The notes beneath the pieces are model-generated. The model was not told the origin of the DNA. It searched no databases and was given only the letters and a program-made list of their open reading frames with translations. Positions 7,059 through 16,569 of a DNA stretch of 46,794 nucleotides are shown piece after piece (the first letter of the stretch is position 1; every line of letters starts with the position of its first letter). The position numbers and the translations under genes are program-made. The stretch comes from an uncultured Pseudomonadota bacterium (lineage in GTDB: Bacteria; Pseudomonadota; Alphaproteobacteria; RF32; CAG-239): contig CASFRM010000011.1 of assembly GCA_949297185.1 (NCBI GenBank), positions 1 through 46,794 on the forward strand, written 5' to 3'.

Positions 7059-9173
7059 ATGAGTATTTTAGGTGCATTACAAGCCGGTATATCGGGCCTC
7101 AGCGCACAATCCAGTGCGATGGGAGCAGTGGCGGATAATATCGCCAACATGAATACAATCGGCTACAAAAACAATAATGTTTCATTTTCAACTTTGGTGA
7201 CCAAACAAGTCTCATCAAACAAATATTCCTCTGGCGGTGTTCAACCTCACGCCAACCAGAGTATTGATGCTCAAGGTTTGTTGTCATCAGTATCATCAAC
7301 AACATCGTTGGCTATATCCGGCAGCGGCTATTTTGTAGTTAACTCAGCATACAACGGCGGCGGCACATGGGCCTATACCCGTGCCGGAGATTTTACCGTT
7401 GATGAAACCGGATATCTGAAAAACACCGGCGGATACTATGCTCAAGGTTGGCCTTTGATGCCTTGGGACGGCAATACCGAAGCTTCGACCGTAAACATTA
7501 ACGGCATTATATATATGAAAGCTTACAAAAACACCAATGGTGAGACGGTTTACATTAATGATAATATTGTTGATGCCAACAATATGCAGGGTATCAATCT
7601 TTCCAACATTGGCGGTACGGCAACTCCGACCACTCAGATAGCCTTTGGTGCAAACCTGCCGTCGGGAGCCACCATCGGAGATACCCATTCCGTATCAACT
7701 TTGATATACGATAGTTTGGGTAATGCCAGCAACATCAGCCTTAACTATACCAAGACGGCAGCTAATGCTTGGGGAATGAATACCTCAATTCCGTCCGGAG
7801 CGTCGGCTATCAATTTGTACACTGATGACGGTTTGGTATATTCTTCAATTGCTCAAATGGAATTCACCGAAGTTCCCTCTGTCGGATCAACAATTAAAAT
7901 CAATGGTGTAACCTTCGAATTTACTGATGGAAATCCTGCAACAGGCGGAAATGTTGCGGTTGATATGTCAGGAGCAAACTCGGTTACCGATGTTTTGAAT
8001 TCTTTTATGACCGCCATTACCAATAATATAAGAGATGCCGGACGTTTTAGCATTGATGGTAATGCTATTAAAATCCAGCAATCTGTTACGGGTGATGCTT
8101 TGAATTTTGATTGCAGCGGAACACTTGCCTGCGTTCAATCTTCATCCAATATTGATAAATCTTCAGGATTGCCGAGCGGAACCTTTACTTTGGCTGCCAT
8201 CGACAACAACATAAAAAATTGCGGATACATAGATTTTACCACAATCAATCAAGATGAAACCATTACCATCAACGGCATAAATTTTGTTTTTGGTGACGGA
8301 GTTAACACCGATGATACATTTTATGTTGGTCACAGCGGAGATGTGGTAACCGATGTAAATAATTTGGTAAGTGCATTGCAAAGCTCTGGCGTTGCAGAAC
8401 CGGAAAGATTTGTAGCCAGCGGTAAAACTTTGCAAATTATTCCGTCATCGACCGGCGAGGATATAACCATTGATAACAATGTTGCAGGAAGCACCGGAAC
8501 CATTATCAGCGGAGGTCAAGTTAATAATTTAACCGATGCAACACCGATAACCAATCAGTTCCGCTATGACGGAGTTGACCAACTCGGTGCTCAAATCCCG
8601 GCGGTAATGTTCAACTCCAACGGTACACCGAAAGACATCAGTGTAAAAGAAATGGAAATCTTTTGGGCTAATGGTGCTCAAGATATGACCGGCAATACCA
8701 AATTGGGAGATGGTGTAAGAATTTCCATCAACATGGGTGATGAAAATGTATCGTCAGGTTTGACTTGTTTATCAGGAGGTTTCACCACCAACTATATTAA
8801 CCAAGATGGTGCAACTTTCGGAAGCTATTCTGGTGTTACCGTTAGCGAAGATGGCGTTGTAACGGCCGTATTCTCCAATGGTGAAACCAAGCCGATATCC
8901 ATCATTCCGTTGGCAATGTTCACCAACCCCAATGGAATGGAAGCATTGAACGGCAATGTATGGATTGCCACAACAGCTTCTGGAAATCCTCTGTTAACCA
9001 GAGCCACTACCGGTGGAGCCGGAGAGATTGCTTCAAGCTCTCTTGAAAGTTCTACCGTAGATTTGGCAACAGAATTTTCCAACATGATTGTAGTTCAAAG
9101 AGCATACTCTGCAGCTGGTAAGATTATTACCACTTCAGATGAAATGCTTCAAGAACTTACCAATCTTATATAA
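7059..9173 (+). CDS. flgE: Flagellar hook protein FlgE, long form with duplicated middle domain
   Basis: Subunit of the universal-joint hook. The 704 residues are well above the 400-600 common for FlgE. N-terminal rod/hook motif: residues 1-50 (LQAGISGLSAQSSAMGAVAD, NIANMNTIGYKN). C-terminal D0 helix: last 40 residues (ATEFSNMIVVQRAYSAAGKI). Residues about 266-365 and 381-485 look like two copies of one domain: both run TI.INGV.F.F.DG, then a VTDV.N segment, then RF...G..I.I..S.TG. The extra length is therefore an internal duplication of a surface domain. It is 25 bases behind flgD with an AGGAGAAGG ribosome site, and an intrinsic terminator follows. Confidence 0.95.
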   Translation: MSILGALQAGISGLSAQSSAMGAVADNIANMNTIGYKNNNVSFSTLVTKQVSSNKYSSGGVQPHANQSIDAQGLLSSVSSTTSLAISGSGYFVVNSAYNGGGTWAYTRAGDFTVDETGYLKNTGGYYAQGWPLMPWDGNTEASTVNINGIIYMKAYKNTNGETVYINDNIVDANNMQGINLSNIGGTATPTTQIAFGANLPSGATIGDTHSVSTLIYDSLGNASNISLNYTKTAANAWGMNTSIPSGASAINLYTDDGLVYSSIAQMEFTEVPSVGSTIKINGVTFEFTDGNPATGGNVAVDMSGANSVTDVLNSFMTAITNNIRDAGRFSIDGNAIKIQQSVTGDALNFDCSGTLACVQSSSNIDKSSGLPSGTFTLAAIDNNIKNCGYIDFTTINQDETITINGINFVFGDGVNTDDTFYVGHSGDVVTDVNNLVSALQSSGVAEPERFVASGKTLQIIPSSTGEDITIDNNVAGSTGTIISGGQVNNLTDATPITNQFRYDGVDQLGAQIPAVMFNSNGTPKDISVKEMEIFWANGAQDMTGNTKLGDGVRISINMGDENVSSGLTCLSGGFTTNYINQDGATFGSYSGVTVSEDGVVTAVFSNGETKPISIIPLAMFTNPNGMEALNGNVWIATTASGNPLLTRATTGGAGEIASSSLESSTVDLATEFSNMIVVQRAYSAAGKIITTSDEMLQELTNLI

Positions 9174-9197
9174 TTAAAAACCAATCCTAAAACTTGA

Positions 9198-9227
9198 AAT
9201 AAGGAGCTTTTTGCTCCTTATTTTTTT
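9198..9227 (+). terminator. Intrinsic terminator of fliK-flgD-flgE
   Basis: AATAAGGAGC/GCTCCTTATT stem with a TTTTT loop, then a run of T. It lies 24 bases after the flgE stop and separates this operon from the fliF operon. Confidence 0.9.
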
Positions 9228-9358
9228 GGGGCTGTTAATATCTTAAATAAATAGTTAACTAAACAAGATTTTTAAGTTAAGGATAAATAAAGGGGAAAGA
9301 TTCGCAGATTTAATCGTGCGGATTAATATTGTTTATATATAAATAGATTGGGGAATCT

Positions 9359-10978
9359 ATGAATAATATTTTGCAGACTATCAAAAATATGTCGCCGGCC
9401 AAAATGGCATCTATAGGGGCGATTCTGGTATTTTTAATCAGCTTTTTCATATATCTTGCTGTCCAGATGAACAGTAGTGAATACTCTGTCTTATATACTG
9501 ATTTGGATTTGGAAGACGCCAAACAGATAGTCTCAAAACTAGAAAGCTCCAATGTAAAATACAAACTGACCAAAAACGGAACCGAAGTTATGGTTCCCGT
9601 TGAATATGTTAATCGTATGAGAATAGAGACGGCAGATTTGGCTCTTGCCTCCAAGGGTTCAAATGTCGGATACGAAGTTTTTGATAATACCGACGCTCTC
9701 GGCTCTACCAATTTTGTGCAAAATGTAAACCTGCTTAGGGCATTGGAGGGAGAGCTTGCCAGAACAATTCGCTCGGTTGATAATATCAGATCGGCACGAG
9801 TTCATTTAGTAATGCCCAAAAGAGAAATGTTTTCAAGAGAAGAGCAAACTCCTACTGCATCGGTTGTTATTAAGACCAAGCATGGAAATTTGAGCCCGCA
9901 AAATATTCAGTCGATTCAAAAATTGGTTGCGGCAGCGGTTCCAAAGCTGGATGTAAAAAATGTTTCGATTGTCGATTCTAACGGAAATTTACTTACCGAA
10001 TACAGCGAAGAACAAAGCGAGGTTGTAAAAAACACAACCAACGAAGCCTTGCGTCTTGAGCAAGAGCGCAAGATAGCTCAAAAAGTGCAACAACTTTTGG
10101 AAAAGAGTTTAGGTTCAGGAAAAGCTCAAGCTCAGGTCAATATTGAGATGGATTTTGATGAAGTTGTTACCAACGAAGAAATCTATGATCCTGACAGTCA
10201 GGTTATCAGATCTCAGGCAACCATATCAGAGCAAGGGACATCGACTCAAGCTTCACAACCGGTTACCGTCGCCCAAAATATTCCCAACGGCGATGAAGCA
10301 TCATCAACCGGCGGTGTATATGACACAAATTCCAAAACCGAAGAAACCATTAATTACGAAATATCAAAGATTGTTCGTAACAAGGTAAAAAATACCGGCA
10401 CCATAAAAAGATTGACGGCAGCTGTTTTGGTAGACGGAGTTTATGAAAAAGACAAAGACGGCAACATAGTTTATCGCCCGCGTAGCGAAGATGAAATGGA
10501 GCAAATTACCAACCTTGTTAAGTCCGCCGTTGGATATGATGCAAACCGCGGAGACATGGTTGAGGTCGAAAATTTAAGATTTGCCAGCATTGGTTCAGAT
10601 CCTCTGCAACCCAAAGAGACCTTGTACTTTGGCTTCAGTAAGTCAGAGCTGATGAAAATGGCCGAAGGTTTAGGAATATCAATTATAGCCATATTGGTAA
10701 TTGTATTGGTAATCCGTCCGTTGATAAACAACGCCTTCGATACCTCTGGTGCAAATTCAGCCGACAAGCTGTTATCTGCTGAAGAAGACGATAATTTGCT
10801 GTTATCTAACTTCTTAAATGATAACATTGATGAAACCGCCGAAGAGTTGGTTAACATCAATAAAGTTGACGGTAGAGTCAAAGTATCGCTCATTAAGAAG
10901 CTCAACAATACGGTAGAGAAGAATCCTGATGCGACGGTTAATGTTATTCGCTCATGGTTGTATAACAATGAAGGTTAA
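9359..10978 (+). CDS. fliF: Flagellar MS-ring protein FliF
   Basis: Forms the inner-membrane MS ring on which the flagellar motor and export gate are built. The 539 residues have two membrane segments (about 18-36 and 435-455) flanking a large periplasmic part with the YscJ/FliF ring-building motifs (LSTLYTDLDLEDA-like start, LEGELARTI, ARVHLVMP). The cytoplasmic C-terminal tail ending in VIRSWLYNNEG is the FliG-binding segment. It opens a compact operon (fliF to the J-domain gene, with gaps mostly below 20 bases). No convincing sigma-54 promoter was found in the 130 bases upstream. Confidence 0.95.
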   Translation: MNNILQTIKNMSPAKMASIGAILVFLISFFIYLAVQMNSSEYSVLYTDLDLEDAKQIVSKLESSNVKYKLTKNGTEVMVPVEYVNRMRIETADLALASKGSNVGYEVFDNTDALGSTNFVQNVNLLRALEGELARTIRSVDNIRSARVHLVMPKREMFSREEQTPTASVVIKTKHGNLSPQNIQSIQKLVAAAVPKLDVKNVSIVDSNGNLLTEYSEEQSEVVKNTTNEALRLEQERKIAQKVQQLLEKSLGSGKAQAQVNIEMDFDEVVTNEEIYDPDSQVIRSQATISEQGTSTQASQPVTVAQNIPNGDEASSTGGVYDTNSKTEETINYEISKIVRNKVKNTGTIKRLTAAVLVDGVYEKDKDGNIVYRPRSEDEMEQITNLVKSAVGYDANRGDMVEVENLRFASIGSDPLQPKETLYFGFSKSELMKMAEGLGISIIAILVIVLVIRPLINNAFDTSGANSADKLLSAEEDDNLLLSNFLNDNIDETAEELVNINKVDGRVKVSLIKKLNNTVEKNPDATVNVIRSWLYNNEG

Positions 10979-10990
10979 GGAAGATATATT

Positions 10991-12013
10991 ATGAAGCAAA
11001 ATGTTATAGATGATTACAATATACTTTCCGGACAGCAAAAAGCCGCCATATTAATGCTGGCTCTTGATGAAGAACGTTCTGCATCTTTGTTTTCCATGAT
11101 GGACGACGAAGAAATAAAAGAGCTTTCGGTTATTATGGCTTCATTGGGTAAAATAAATTCTAATGTTGTTGAGCAGTTAATAAATGAATTTAACGAGAAA
11201 ATAACCAGTACCGGAAGCCTTGTCGGTTCTTATGAGAGCACAGAGAGATTGTTGGCTAAGGCCTTGGACAAAGACAGAGTTTCTATTATTATGGAAGAGA
11301 TCAGAGGTCCGGCAGGCCGCACGATGTGGGATAAGTTGGGAAATGTAAACGAGCATGTATTGGCCAATTATCTCAAAAACGAATATCCGCAAACCATTGC
11401 CGTTATTTTATCAAAAATTAAGGCGGAGCATGCCGCTAAAGTAATAGCACTGTTTCCCGAAAACTTTGCTATGGAAATAGTTATGCGCATGCTTAGAATG
11501 GATTCTGTTCAGAAAGAAGTTTTGGATAGCTTGGAAAAAACATTGCGCAAAGAGTTTATGAGCAACTTGTCAAAATCAACTCGTCGTGATGCCCATGAGT
11601 TGATAGCAGATATTTTCAATTCTTTGGATCGCAACACCGAAAGCAGGTTTATGGATGCTCTTGAAGAAAGAAACCGCGAGAGTGCCGAGAGAGTTAAATC
11701 TTTGATGTTTACCTTTGAAGATTTGGTTAGAATTGATTCTCAAGGTATTCAGGTATTGCTGCGCAATATTGACAAAGATAAACTGGCAATTGCACTCAAA
11801 GGCGCATCAGAAACTGTTAAAGAGTTGTTCTTCAATAATATGTCGACCCGTGCCGGAAAAATTATTAAAGAAGATATGGATGCAATGGGACCTGTCAGAA
11901 TGCGAGATGTTGAAGAAGCTCAACAGTACATTGTTTCTGCAGCAAAAGATTTGGCTAACAGTGGCGAAATTATTGTTTCTGAAGGTAAAGACAGCGACGA
12001 GTTGGTATATTAA
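10991..12013 (+). CDS. fliG: Flagellar motor switch protein FliG
   Basis: Rotor protein that receives torque from the stator and couples the switch complex to FliF. The 340 residues match family length. The middle-domain motif appears as NEYPQTIAVILSKI (EHPQT region, about residue 133). The C-terminal charged torque helix appears around MFTFEDLVRIDSQGIQVLLRNIDKDKLAIALKG. It is 12 bases behind fliF with AAGGAAG before the ATG, in the normal fliF-fliG order. Confidence 0.96.
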   Translation: MKQNVIDDYNILSGQQKAAILMLALDEERSASLFSMMDDEEIKELSVIMASLGKINSNVVEQLINEFNEKITSTGSLVGSYESTERLLAKALDKDRVSIIMEEIRGPAGRTMWDKLGNVNEHVLANYLKNEYPQTIAVILSKIKAEHAAKVIALFPENFAMEIVMRMLRMDSVQKEVLDSLEKTLRKEFMSNLSKSTRRDAHELIADIFNSLDRNTESRFMDALEERNRESAERVKSLMFTFEDLVRIDSQGIQVLLRNIDKDKLAIALKGASETVKELFFNNMSTRAGKIIKEDMDAMGPVRMRDVEEAQQYIVSAAKDLANSGEIIVSEGKDSDELVY

Positions 12014-12029
12014 TAAGGAATTTGGTTAG

Positions 12030-12770
12030 GTGGCGGAATATCAGAAATATATGTTTGACAACTTTGTCATCACGACTCCTAAAAAGGAGGAGGATATACC
12101 CGCAATGGAAGAAGATTCTATGCCGGAACTCGTTGAAACAGAGGTTATTGAACCTGAACCGGTAGAGGTCGAGCCGATAGTATTTGAAGAAAAAGTTGTT
12201 GAAGAAGAAATCAAACCCGTTGAACACATGTATACCGAAAGTGAGTTTAACGAAGCAGTAGCAAAAGCAAAAGCATCAGGTTACGAAAAAGGCAAACAAG
12301 AAGTAGCGGAAACAGAATTAAATCGCCATAATATATTGCTTGAAGGAATAAAAAATCAACTGATGGCAATATTTGCCGAGATTGAAGAAAAAACAGCTAA
12401 TCAGGAAGTGTCAGCCATTTCGTTTGCAGTTGACTTAGTCCGCAAATTACTGCCAACGCTTGAGAAAGACAAAGCCGAAGCAGAGGTTAAAAATTTTTTG
12501 GCGCAGAATTTTGCCAATTTTTCCTCTCAGGACAGCTTGTCTTTTTCATTCAATCCCGAAGTCATAAGTCTTGTCGCAGACAGTATTGGCAGGCTTGCGG
12601 AACAGAATGATTTTGAGGGCAAGATAGCAGTCCATAAGGATAACAGTTTAGGTCCGTCGGATTGCAGAGTAGAGTGGAAGAACGGCGGCGTTGAACGCAG
12701 CGTAAGAAAAAGTTTGGATAAAGTTGAGCATATGATTACAGAGAGCCAAGAGAGGGAAAATGGAGAATAA
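12030..12770 (+). CDS. fliH: Flagellar export ATPase regulator FliH
   Basis: FliH links the FliI ATPase to the C-ring and controls export. The 246 residues begin with an acidic, Glu/Pro/Val-rich stretch (about 20-65), followed by a helical segment and a C-terminal domain with the FliH/HrpE-like pattern (AVDLVRKLLPTLEKDKAEAEVKNFLA). Overall similarity is weak, as is normal for FliH, and the call rests largely on its position between fliG and fliN. The start is GTG, chosen because AAGGAA sits 9 bases upstream; an in-frame ATG at 12051 is the alternative. The 3' end overlaps fliN by 11 bases. fliI is not in this window. Confidence 0.8.
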   Translation: MAEYQKYMFDNFVITTPKKEEDIPAMEEDSMPELVETEVIEPEPVEVEPIVFEEKVVEEEIKPVEHMYTESEFNEAVAKAKASGYEKGKQEVAETELNRHNILLEGIKNQLMAIFAEIEEKTANQEVSAISFAVDLVRKLLPTLEKDKAEAEVKNFLAQNFANFSSQDSLSFSFNPEVISLVADSIGRLAEQNDFEGKIAVHKDNSLGPSDCRVEWKNGGVERSVRKSLDKVEHMITESQERENGE

Positions 12771-13116
12771 AAATTTAGAACTTGATGAGATGAGTGAATC
12801 AAGAGTCCTTGATGAGGAGCCGATTTTGCGTAAAGATATCGGAATGGAAGATTTTGATATTCCGTCATCGGCATCTGACCTGGAAGCGGTTTACAATATA
12901 CCGGTAAAAGTTTCTGCTGTTTTGGGCAAGACCAGTATGAAGGTAAGCCAGTTAATGAAGCTTAACAAGGGAGCTATAATAGAGCTTGACCGTAAAGTAG
13001 GTGAAGCCATAGATATTTATGTCAACAACAGTTTGGTTGCCCGAGGCGAAGTCGTTGTTGTTGATGATAAGTTGGGTATAACCATGACCGAAATAGTAAA
13101 AGCCCCCAATAAATAG
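12760..13116 (+). CDS. fliN: Flagellar motor switch protein FliN
   Basis: C-ring component involved in switching and in docking the export machinery. The 118 residues consist of a short acidic N-terminus and a complete SpoA domain (about 42-116): the run from NIPVKVSAVLGKTSMKVSQL to GEVVVVDDKLGITMTEIV is diagnostic. It overlaps the end of fliH by 11 bases, suggesting coupled translation, and has GAGAGGG before the ATG. FliM is not encoded in this window. Confidence 0.95.
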   Translation: MENKNLELDEMSESRVLDEEPILRKDIGMEDFDIPSSASDLEAVYNIPVKVSAVLGKTSMKVSQLMKLNKGAIIELDRKVGEAIDIYVNNSLVARGEVVVVDDKLGITMTEIVKAPNK

Positions 13117-13128
13117 GAATTATAAATA

Positions 13129-14445
13129 ATGGAAATTCTTATTGTCGGAACACTAAACGGGCAAATCGGAGCCGCCAGCAAGATAGCAGTATCCAAGGGC
13201 GGACAGGTATCTTTAGCCGACAGTGTCGAAAAGGCATTGGATATATTGCGTTCCGGCAAGACGGTAGAGCTGGTGATGGTGGATGTTACCCTAGATGTCC
13301 ATAAATTAATATCATCTCTTGAAACATCTCGTATCAATGTTTTGGTGGTTGCTTGTGGTGTCTCCAATGATACCTCATTAGCCGTTAAGGCTATTAAAGC
13401 TGGAGCCAAAGAATACATTCCGCTCCCTCCGGATCCGGAATTAATAGGAGCGGTTTTAGCTGCAGCCACCAGAGAAAATCATGCTCTTATATATGGTGAT
13501 AAAAAAACCGAAGCAATTTTAAAAATTGCCAAACAAATTGCCCCATCAGAAGCCAGTGTACTTTTGACCGGTTCATCAGGAACAGGTAAAGAAATATTTT
13601 CCAGATTCATTCACGACAATTCCAAAAGAAGCAACAACCGCTTTGTGGCAGTAAACTGTGCGGCTATTCCCGAAGCTTTGCTGGAATCAGAGCTTTTTGG
13701 CTACGAAAAAGGAGCTTTTACCGGAGCTGTAGCTCGCCGCATCGGCAAATTTGAAGAAGCTTCGGAAGGGACTTTGTTGTTAGATGAAATTTCAGAAATG
13801 AATATCGGATTACAGGCCAAACTATTGCGTGCGATTCAGGAGAAAGAAATTGATCGTTTGGGCGGCAAAGCTCCGATTAAGGTGAATACCAGAATAATAG
13901 CAACTTCCAACCGCAATTTGGAAGAATGTGTGACCAACGGAACATTCCGTCAGGATTTATATTATCGTTTAAATGTTATCAATATCAATATTCCTGATTT
14001 GAAAGATCGCCCCGGTGATATCATAGTTTTAGCCAAGCATTTTATCAAAAAATACTCCGAGCTAAACGAGCTACCGATGAAGGATTTATCTAAAAAAGCC
14101 GAGGAAATGCTGTTAAATTATTTATGGCCAGGCAATGTCAGAGAGCTTGAAAACACTATGCATCGAGCAGTATTGTTGGCAACAGGCGACGAAATAGATG
14201 AAGCAGCCATCATGTTGCAAGACAAGACAGCGATAAAAGAAAAATCAGAAGCCAAAGAAGTAATATCTCCGGTCGGAAAGACGGTGGCAGAAGTTGAACG
14301 CAAACTTATCTTGGATACCATGGAGAGTACTTTGTGGAACCGCTCTACGGCTGCAACAATATTAGGTATTTCGATTCGCACTTTGCGTAACAAACTAAAG
14401 CAATATCAAGAAGAAGGTTTCAACATACCTTCAAGTCAGGGGTAA
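13129..14445 (+). CDS. flbD: Sigma-54-dependent flagellar transcription activator, FlbD type
   Basis: Enhancer-binding AAA+ protein that opens sigma-54 promoters of middle and late flagellar genes. The 438 residues have three parts. A divergent receiver-like domain (about 1-115) has Asp52 in the usual phospho-acceptor place but otherwise poor conservation. The sigma-54 AAA+ domain (about 130-355) has Walker A GSSGTGKE (148-155), the sigma-54-contacting loop GAFTGA (195-200) and Walker B LLLDE (216-220). A C-terminal Fis-type helix-turn-helix (NRSTAATILGISIRTLRNKL) follows. Location within the fliF operon mirrors alphaproteobacterial clusters with FlbD. Its FliX partner is not seen here. A plausible target is the promoter at 4640. 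Confidence 0.92.
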   Translation: MEILIVGTLNGQIGAASKIAVSKGGQVSLADSVEKALDILRSGKTVELVMVDVTLDVHKLISSLETSRINVLVVACGVSNDTSLAVKAIKAGAKEYIPLPPDPELIGAVLAAATRENHALIYGDKKTEAILKIAKQIAPSEASVLLTGSSGTGKEIFSRFIHDNSKRSNNRFVAVNCAAIPEALLESELFGYEKGAFTGAVARRIGKFEEASEGTLLLDEISEMNIGLQAKLLRAIQEKEIDRLGGKAPIKVNTRIIATSNRNLEECVTNGTFRQDLYYRLNVININIPDLKDRPGDIIVLAKHFIKKYSELNELPMKDLSKKAEEMLLNYLWPGNVRELENTMHRAVLLATGDEIDEAAIMLQDKTAIKEKSEAKEVISPVGKTVAEVERKLILDTMESTLWNRSTAATILGISIRTLRNKLKQYQEEGFNIPSSQG

Positions 14446-14454
14446 TTTGCACAA

Positions 14455-16566
14455 ATGGCAAAAGCAAAGACAAACAATTTAAGAAGTTCTTTTAAGGACA
14501 TGTTTTTAGGCTCGGCCAAACGCGGAGACTTGCTCTTTGCCGTATCTATTATTTTGATGCTGGTTATCTTGATAATGCCTTTGCCGACATGGCTTTTGGA
14601 TGTGTGCTTAGCCCTTTCGATAACCATGTCCTGTGTTGTTTTGATGATGGCAATTTTTATCGAGAAGCCCATTGAGTTTAGCGCGTTTCCTCTGGTTCTG
14701 TTAATTACAACAATGTATAGGCTTGCTCTAAACTTAGCCTCAACGCGTTTGATCTTGTCGCAAGGATATTTAGGCCCCGACGCCGCCGGTGAGGTAATTA
14801 AGGCGTTTGGCGGCTTTATTATGGGTAACAACTTCGTTATCGGTGTAATTGTTTTTGCCATCTTGGTATTGGTAAACTTTGTGGTCATTACCAAAGGTTC
14901 CGGCCGTATTGCAGAAGTTGCCGCCAGATTTGCCTTGGATGCCATGCCCGGTAAACAAATGGCGATTGACGCCGACTTGTCATCAGGTTTGATAGATGAA
15001 GAAGAGGCCAAAAAAAGAAGAGAAGATTTATCAAGAGAAAGCTCGTTTTACGGAGCCATGGACGGTGCCTCAAAATTTGTTCGCGGTGATGCCATAGCCG
15101 GACTTTTGATAACTTTTATTAATATTGTTGCCGGTATCATCATCGGTATGGTTCAAAATGACATGAACTTTTCTGCTGCCGGCGAGACCTATACCAGATT
15201 GACCGTTGGTGATGGTTTGGTAAGTCAGATTCCGGCATTAATTGTTTCTGTAGCAGCCGGTATCTTGGTATCTAAAGCCGGCATGACCGAATCAACCGAC
15301 AAAGTATTGTTTGAACAACTTGCCAACTATCCCAAAGCTTTGGGTATGAGTGCGGCCTTGGCTGTTGCTTTAGGTATGATACCCGGTACTCCGGCCATAC
15401 CGTTCTTTATTTTGGCAGGTTTAACCGGTGGATCGGCATATTACTTAGATAAAAAGCAAAAAGAAGAATTTGCCCAAGCTCAGGCGGTTATGGAGCAAGA
15501 GCAAAAGCAATCAGCCATAAGCAAAATGGCCGATGAGCCGATAGCCAATGTTTTGAAAGTTGATTTGATAAGATTGGAAATCGGCTATGGTTTACTTCCT
15601 TTGATAAACGATGAAAGCAATCGCAAGTTAACCGATCAGATTAAAGCTTTGCGTCGCGCCTTGGCTATGGAGTTGGGTTTTGTAATGCCTTCAATCCGCA
15701 TTCAAGACAATATGCAGTTAGATGCCAACGAGTACAACATCTATATCAAAGAAGTTAAATCAGGTAAGGGAGAGCTACGACCGACACAGCTTTTGGTAAT
15801 GGATCCCAGAGGCGAGCCGATAAATCTTCCCGGAGAAGACACTTTTGAGCCAACATTTGGCCTAAAGGCTATGTGGGTAGATCCGTCATACCGCGAAGAA
15901 GCCATGTTTAGAGGCTACACTGTTGTTGATCCGGCGACGGTTGTTACCACTCATATCACCGAGCTGGTTAAAGAGAATATGCCTGAATTGTTATCATACG
16001 CCGAAACGCAAAAGCTTCTTGATGAGATGGATAAAGAACATCAGAAATTGGTTAAAGATCTTATTCCAAACAAGATTAGTCTGGCGGCGGTTCAACGCAT
16101 TCTCAAAAACTTGCTGCAAGAAAGAGTATCGATTCGCGATTTGCCGACCATTTTGGAAGGAATATCCGAAGCCGTTACCTCAACCCACAGCCTAATGCTG
16201 ATAACCGAGCATGTTCGTACCAGATTATCTCGTCAGCTATCCAATGCCTATGCCAATGAGTTTGGGGTAATTCCATTGGTTCCGCTTTCGGCTGAATGGG
16301 AGCAAAATTTTGCTCAAGCCATCGTAGGCGAGGGCGATGATAAGCAGCTGGCTATGTCGCCTAGTACTTTGCAAGCCTTTATCGGTAAAGTCAGAAATGT
16401 TATGGAAGATTTGGCTGCCAAAGGAGAGTCTCCGGTTTTATTGACCAGCCCCAATATCAGACCGTTTGTTCGTTCTATTGTTGAGAGATTTAGACCTCTT
16501 AGTGTTGTAATGTCTCAAAACGAAATTCACCCCAAAGCCAAAATCAAAACCGTAGGTCAAATATAA
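14455..16566 (+). CDS. flhA: Flagellar export gate protein FlhA
   Basis: Central inner-membrane component of the flagellar type III export gate. The 703 residues have a hydrophobic N-terminal half (about 25-330) with several membrane helices and the conserved cytoplasmic loop GSGRIAEVAARFALDAMPGK. The large C-terminal cytoplasmic domain, which receives chaperone-substrate complexes, contains RVSIRDLPTILEGISE. Family length is normal. It starts 9 bases after flbD, with AGGGG upstream of the ATG. FlhB and FliP/Q/R are not in this window. Confidence 0.97.
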   Translation: MAKAKTNNLRSSFKDMFLGSAKRGDLLFAVSIILMLVILIMPLPTWLLDVCLALSITMSCVVLMMAIFIEKPIEFSAFPLVLLITTMYRLALNLASTRLILSQGYLGPDAAGEVIKAFGGFIMGNNFVIGVIVFAILVLVNFVVITKGSGRIAEVAARFALDAMPGKQMAIDADLSSGLIDEEEAKKRREDLSRESSFYGAMDGASKFVRGDAIAGLLITFINIVAGIIIGMVQNDMNFSAAGETYTRLTVGDGLVSQIPALIVSVAAGILVSKAGMTESTDKVLFEQLANYPKALGMSAALAVALGMIPGTPAIPFFILAGLTGGSAYYLDKKQKEEFAQAQAVMEQEQKQSAISKMADEPIANVLKVDLIRLEIGYGLLPLINDESNRKLTDQIKALRRALAMELGFVMPSIRIQDNMQLDANEYNIYIKEVKSGKGELRPTQLLVMDPRGEPINLPGEDTFEPTFGLKAMWVDPSYREEAMFRGYTVVDPATVVTTHITELVKENMPELLSYAETQKLLDEMDKEHQKLVKDLIPNKISLAAVQRILKNLLQERVSIRDLPTILEGISEAVTSTHSLMLITEHVRTRLSRQLSNAYANEFGVIPLVPLSAEWEQNFAQAIVGEGDDKQLAMSPSTLQAFIGKVRNVMEDLAAKGESPVLLTSPNIRPFVRSIVERFRPLSVVMSQNEIHPKAKIKTVGQI

Positions 16567-16569
16567 GCA

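Noticed and set aside
9240..9358. CtrA-type site (TTAA-N7-ATAA) upstream of fliF
   Set aside because: Seven of eight consensus bases in a very AT-rich spacer is expected by chance. No paired support such as a clear promoter.
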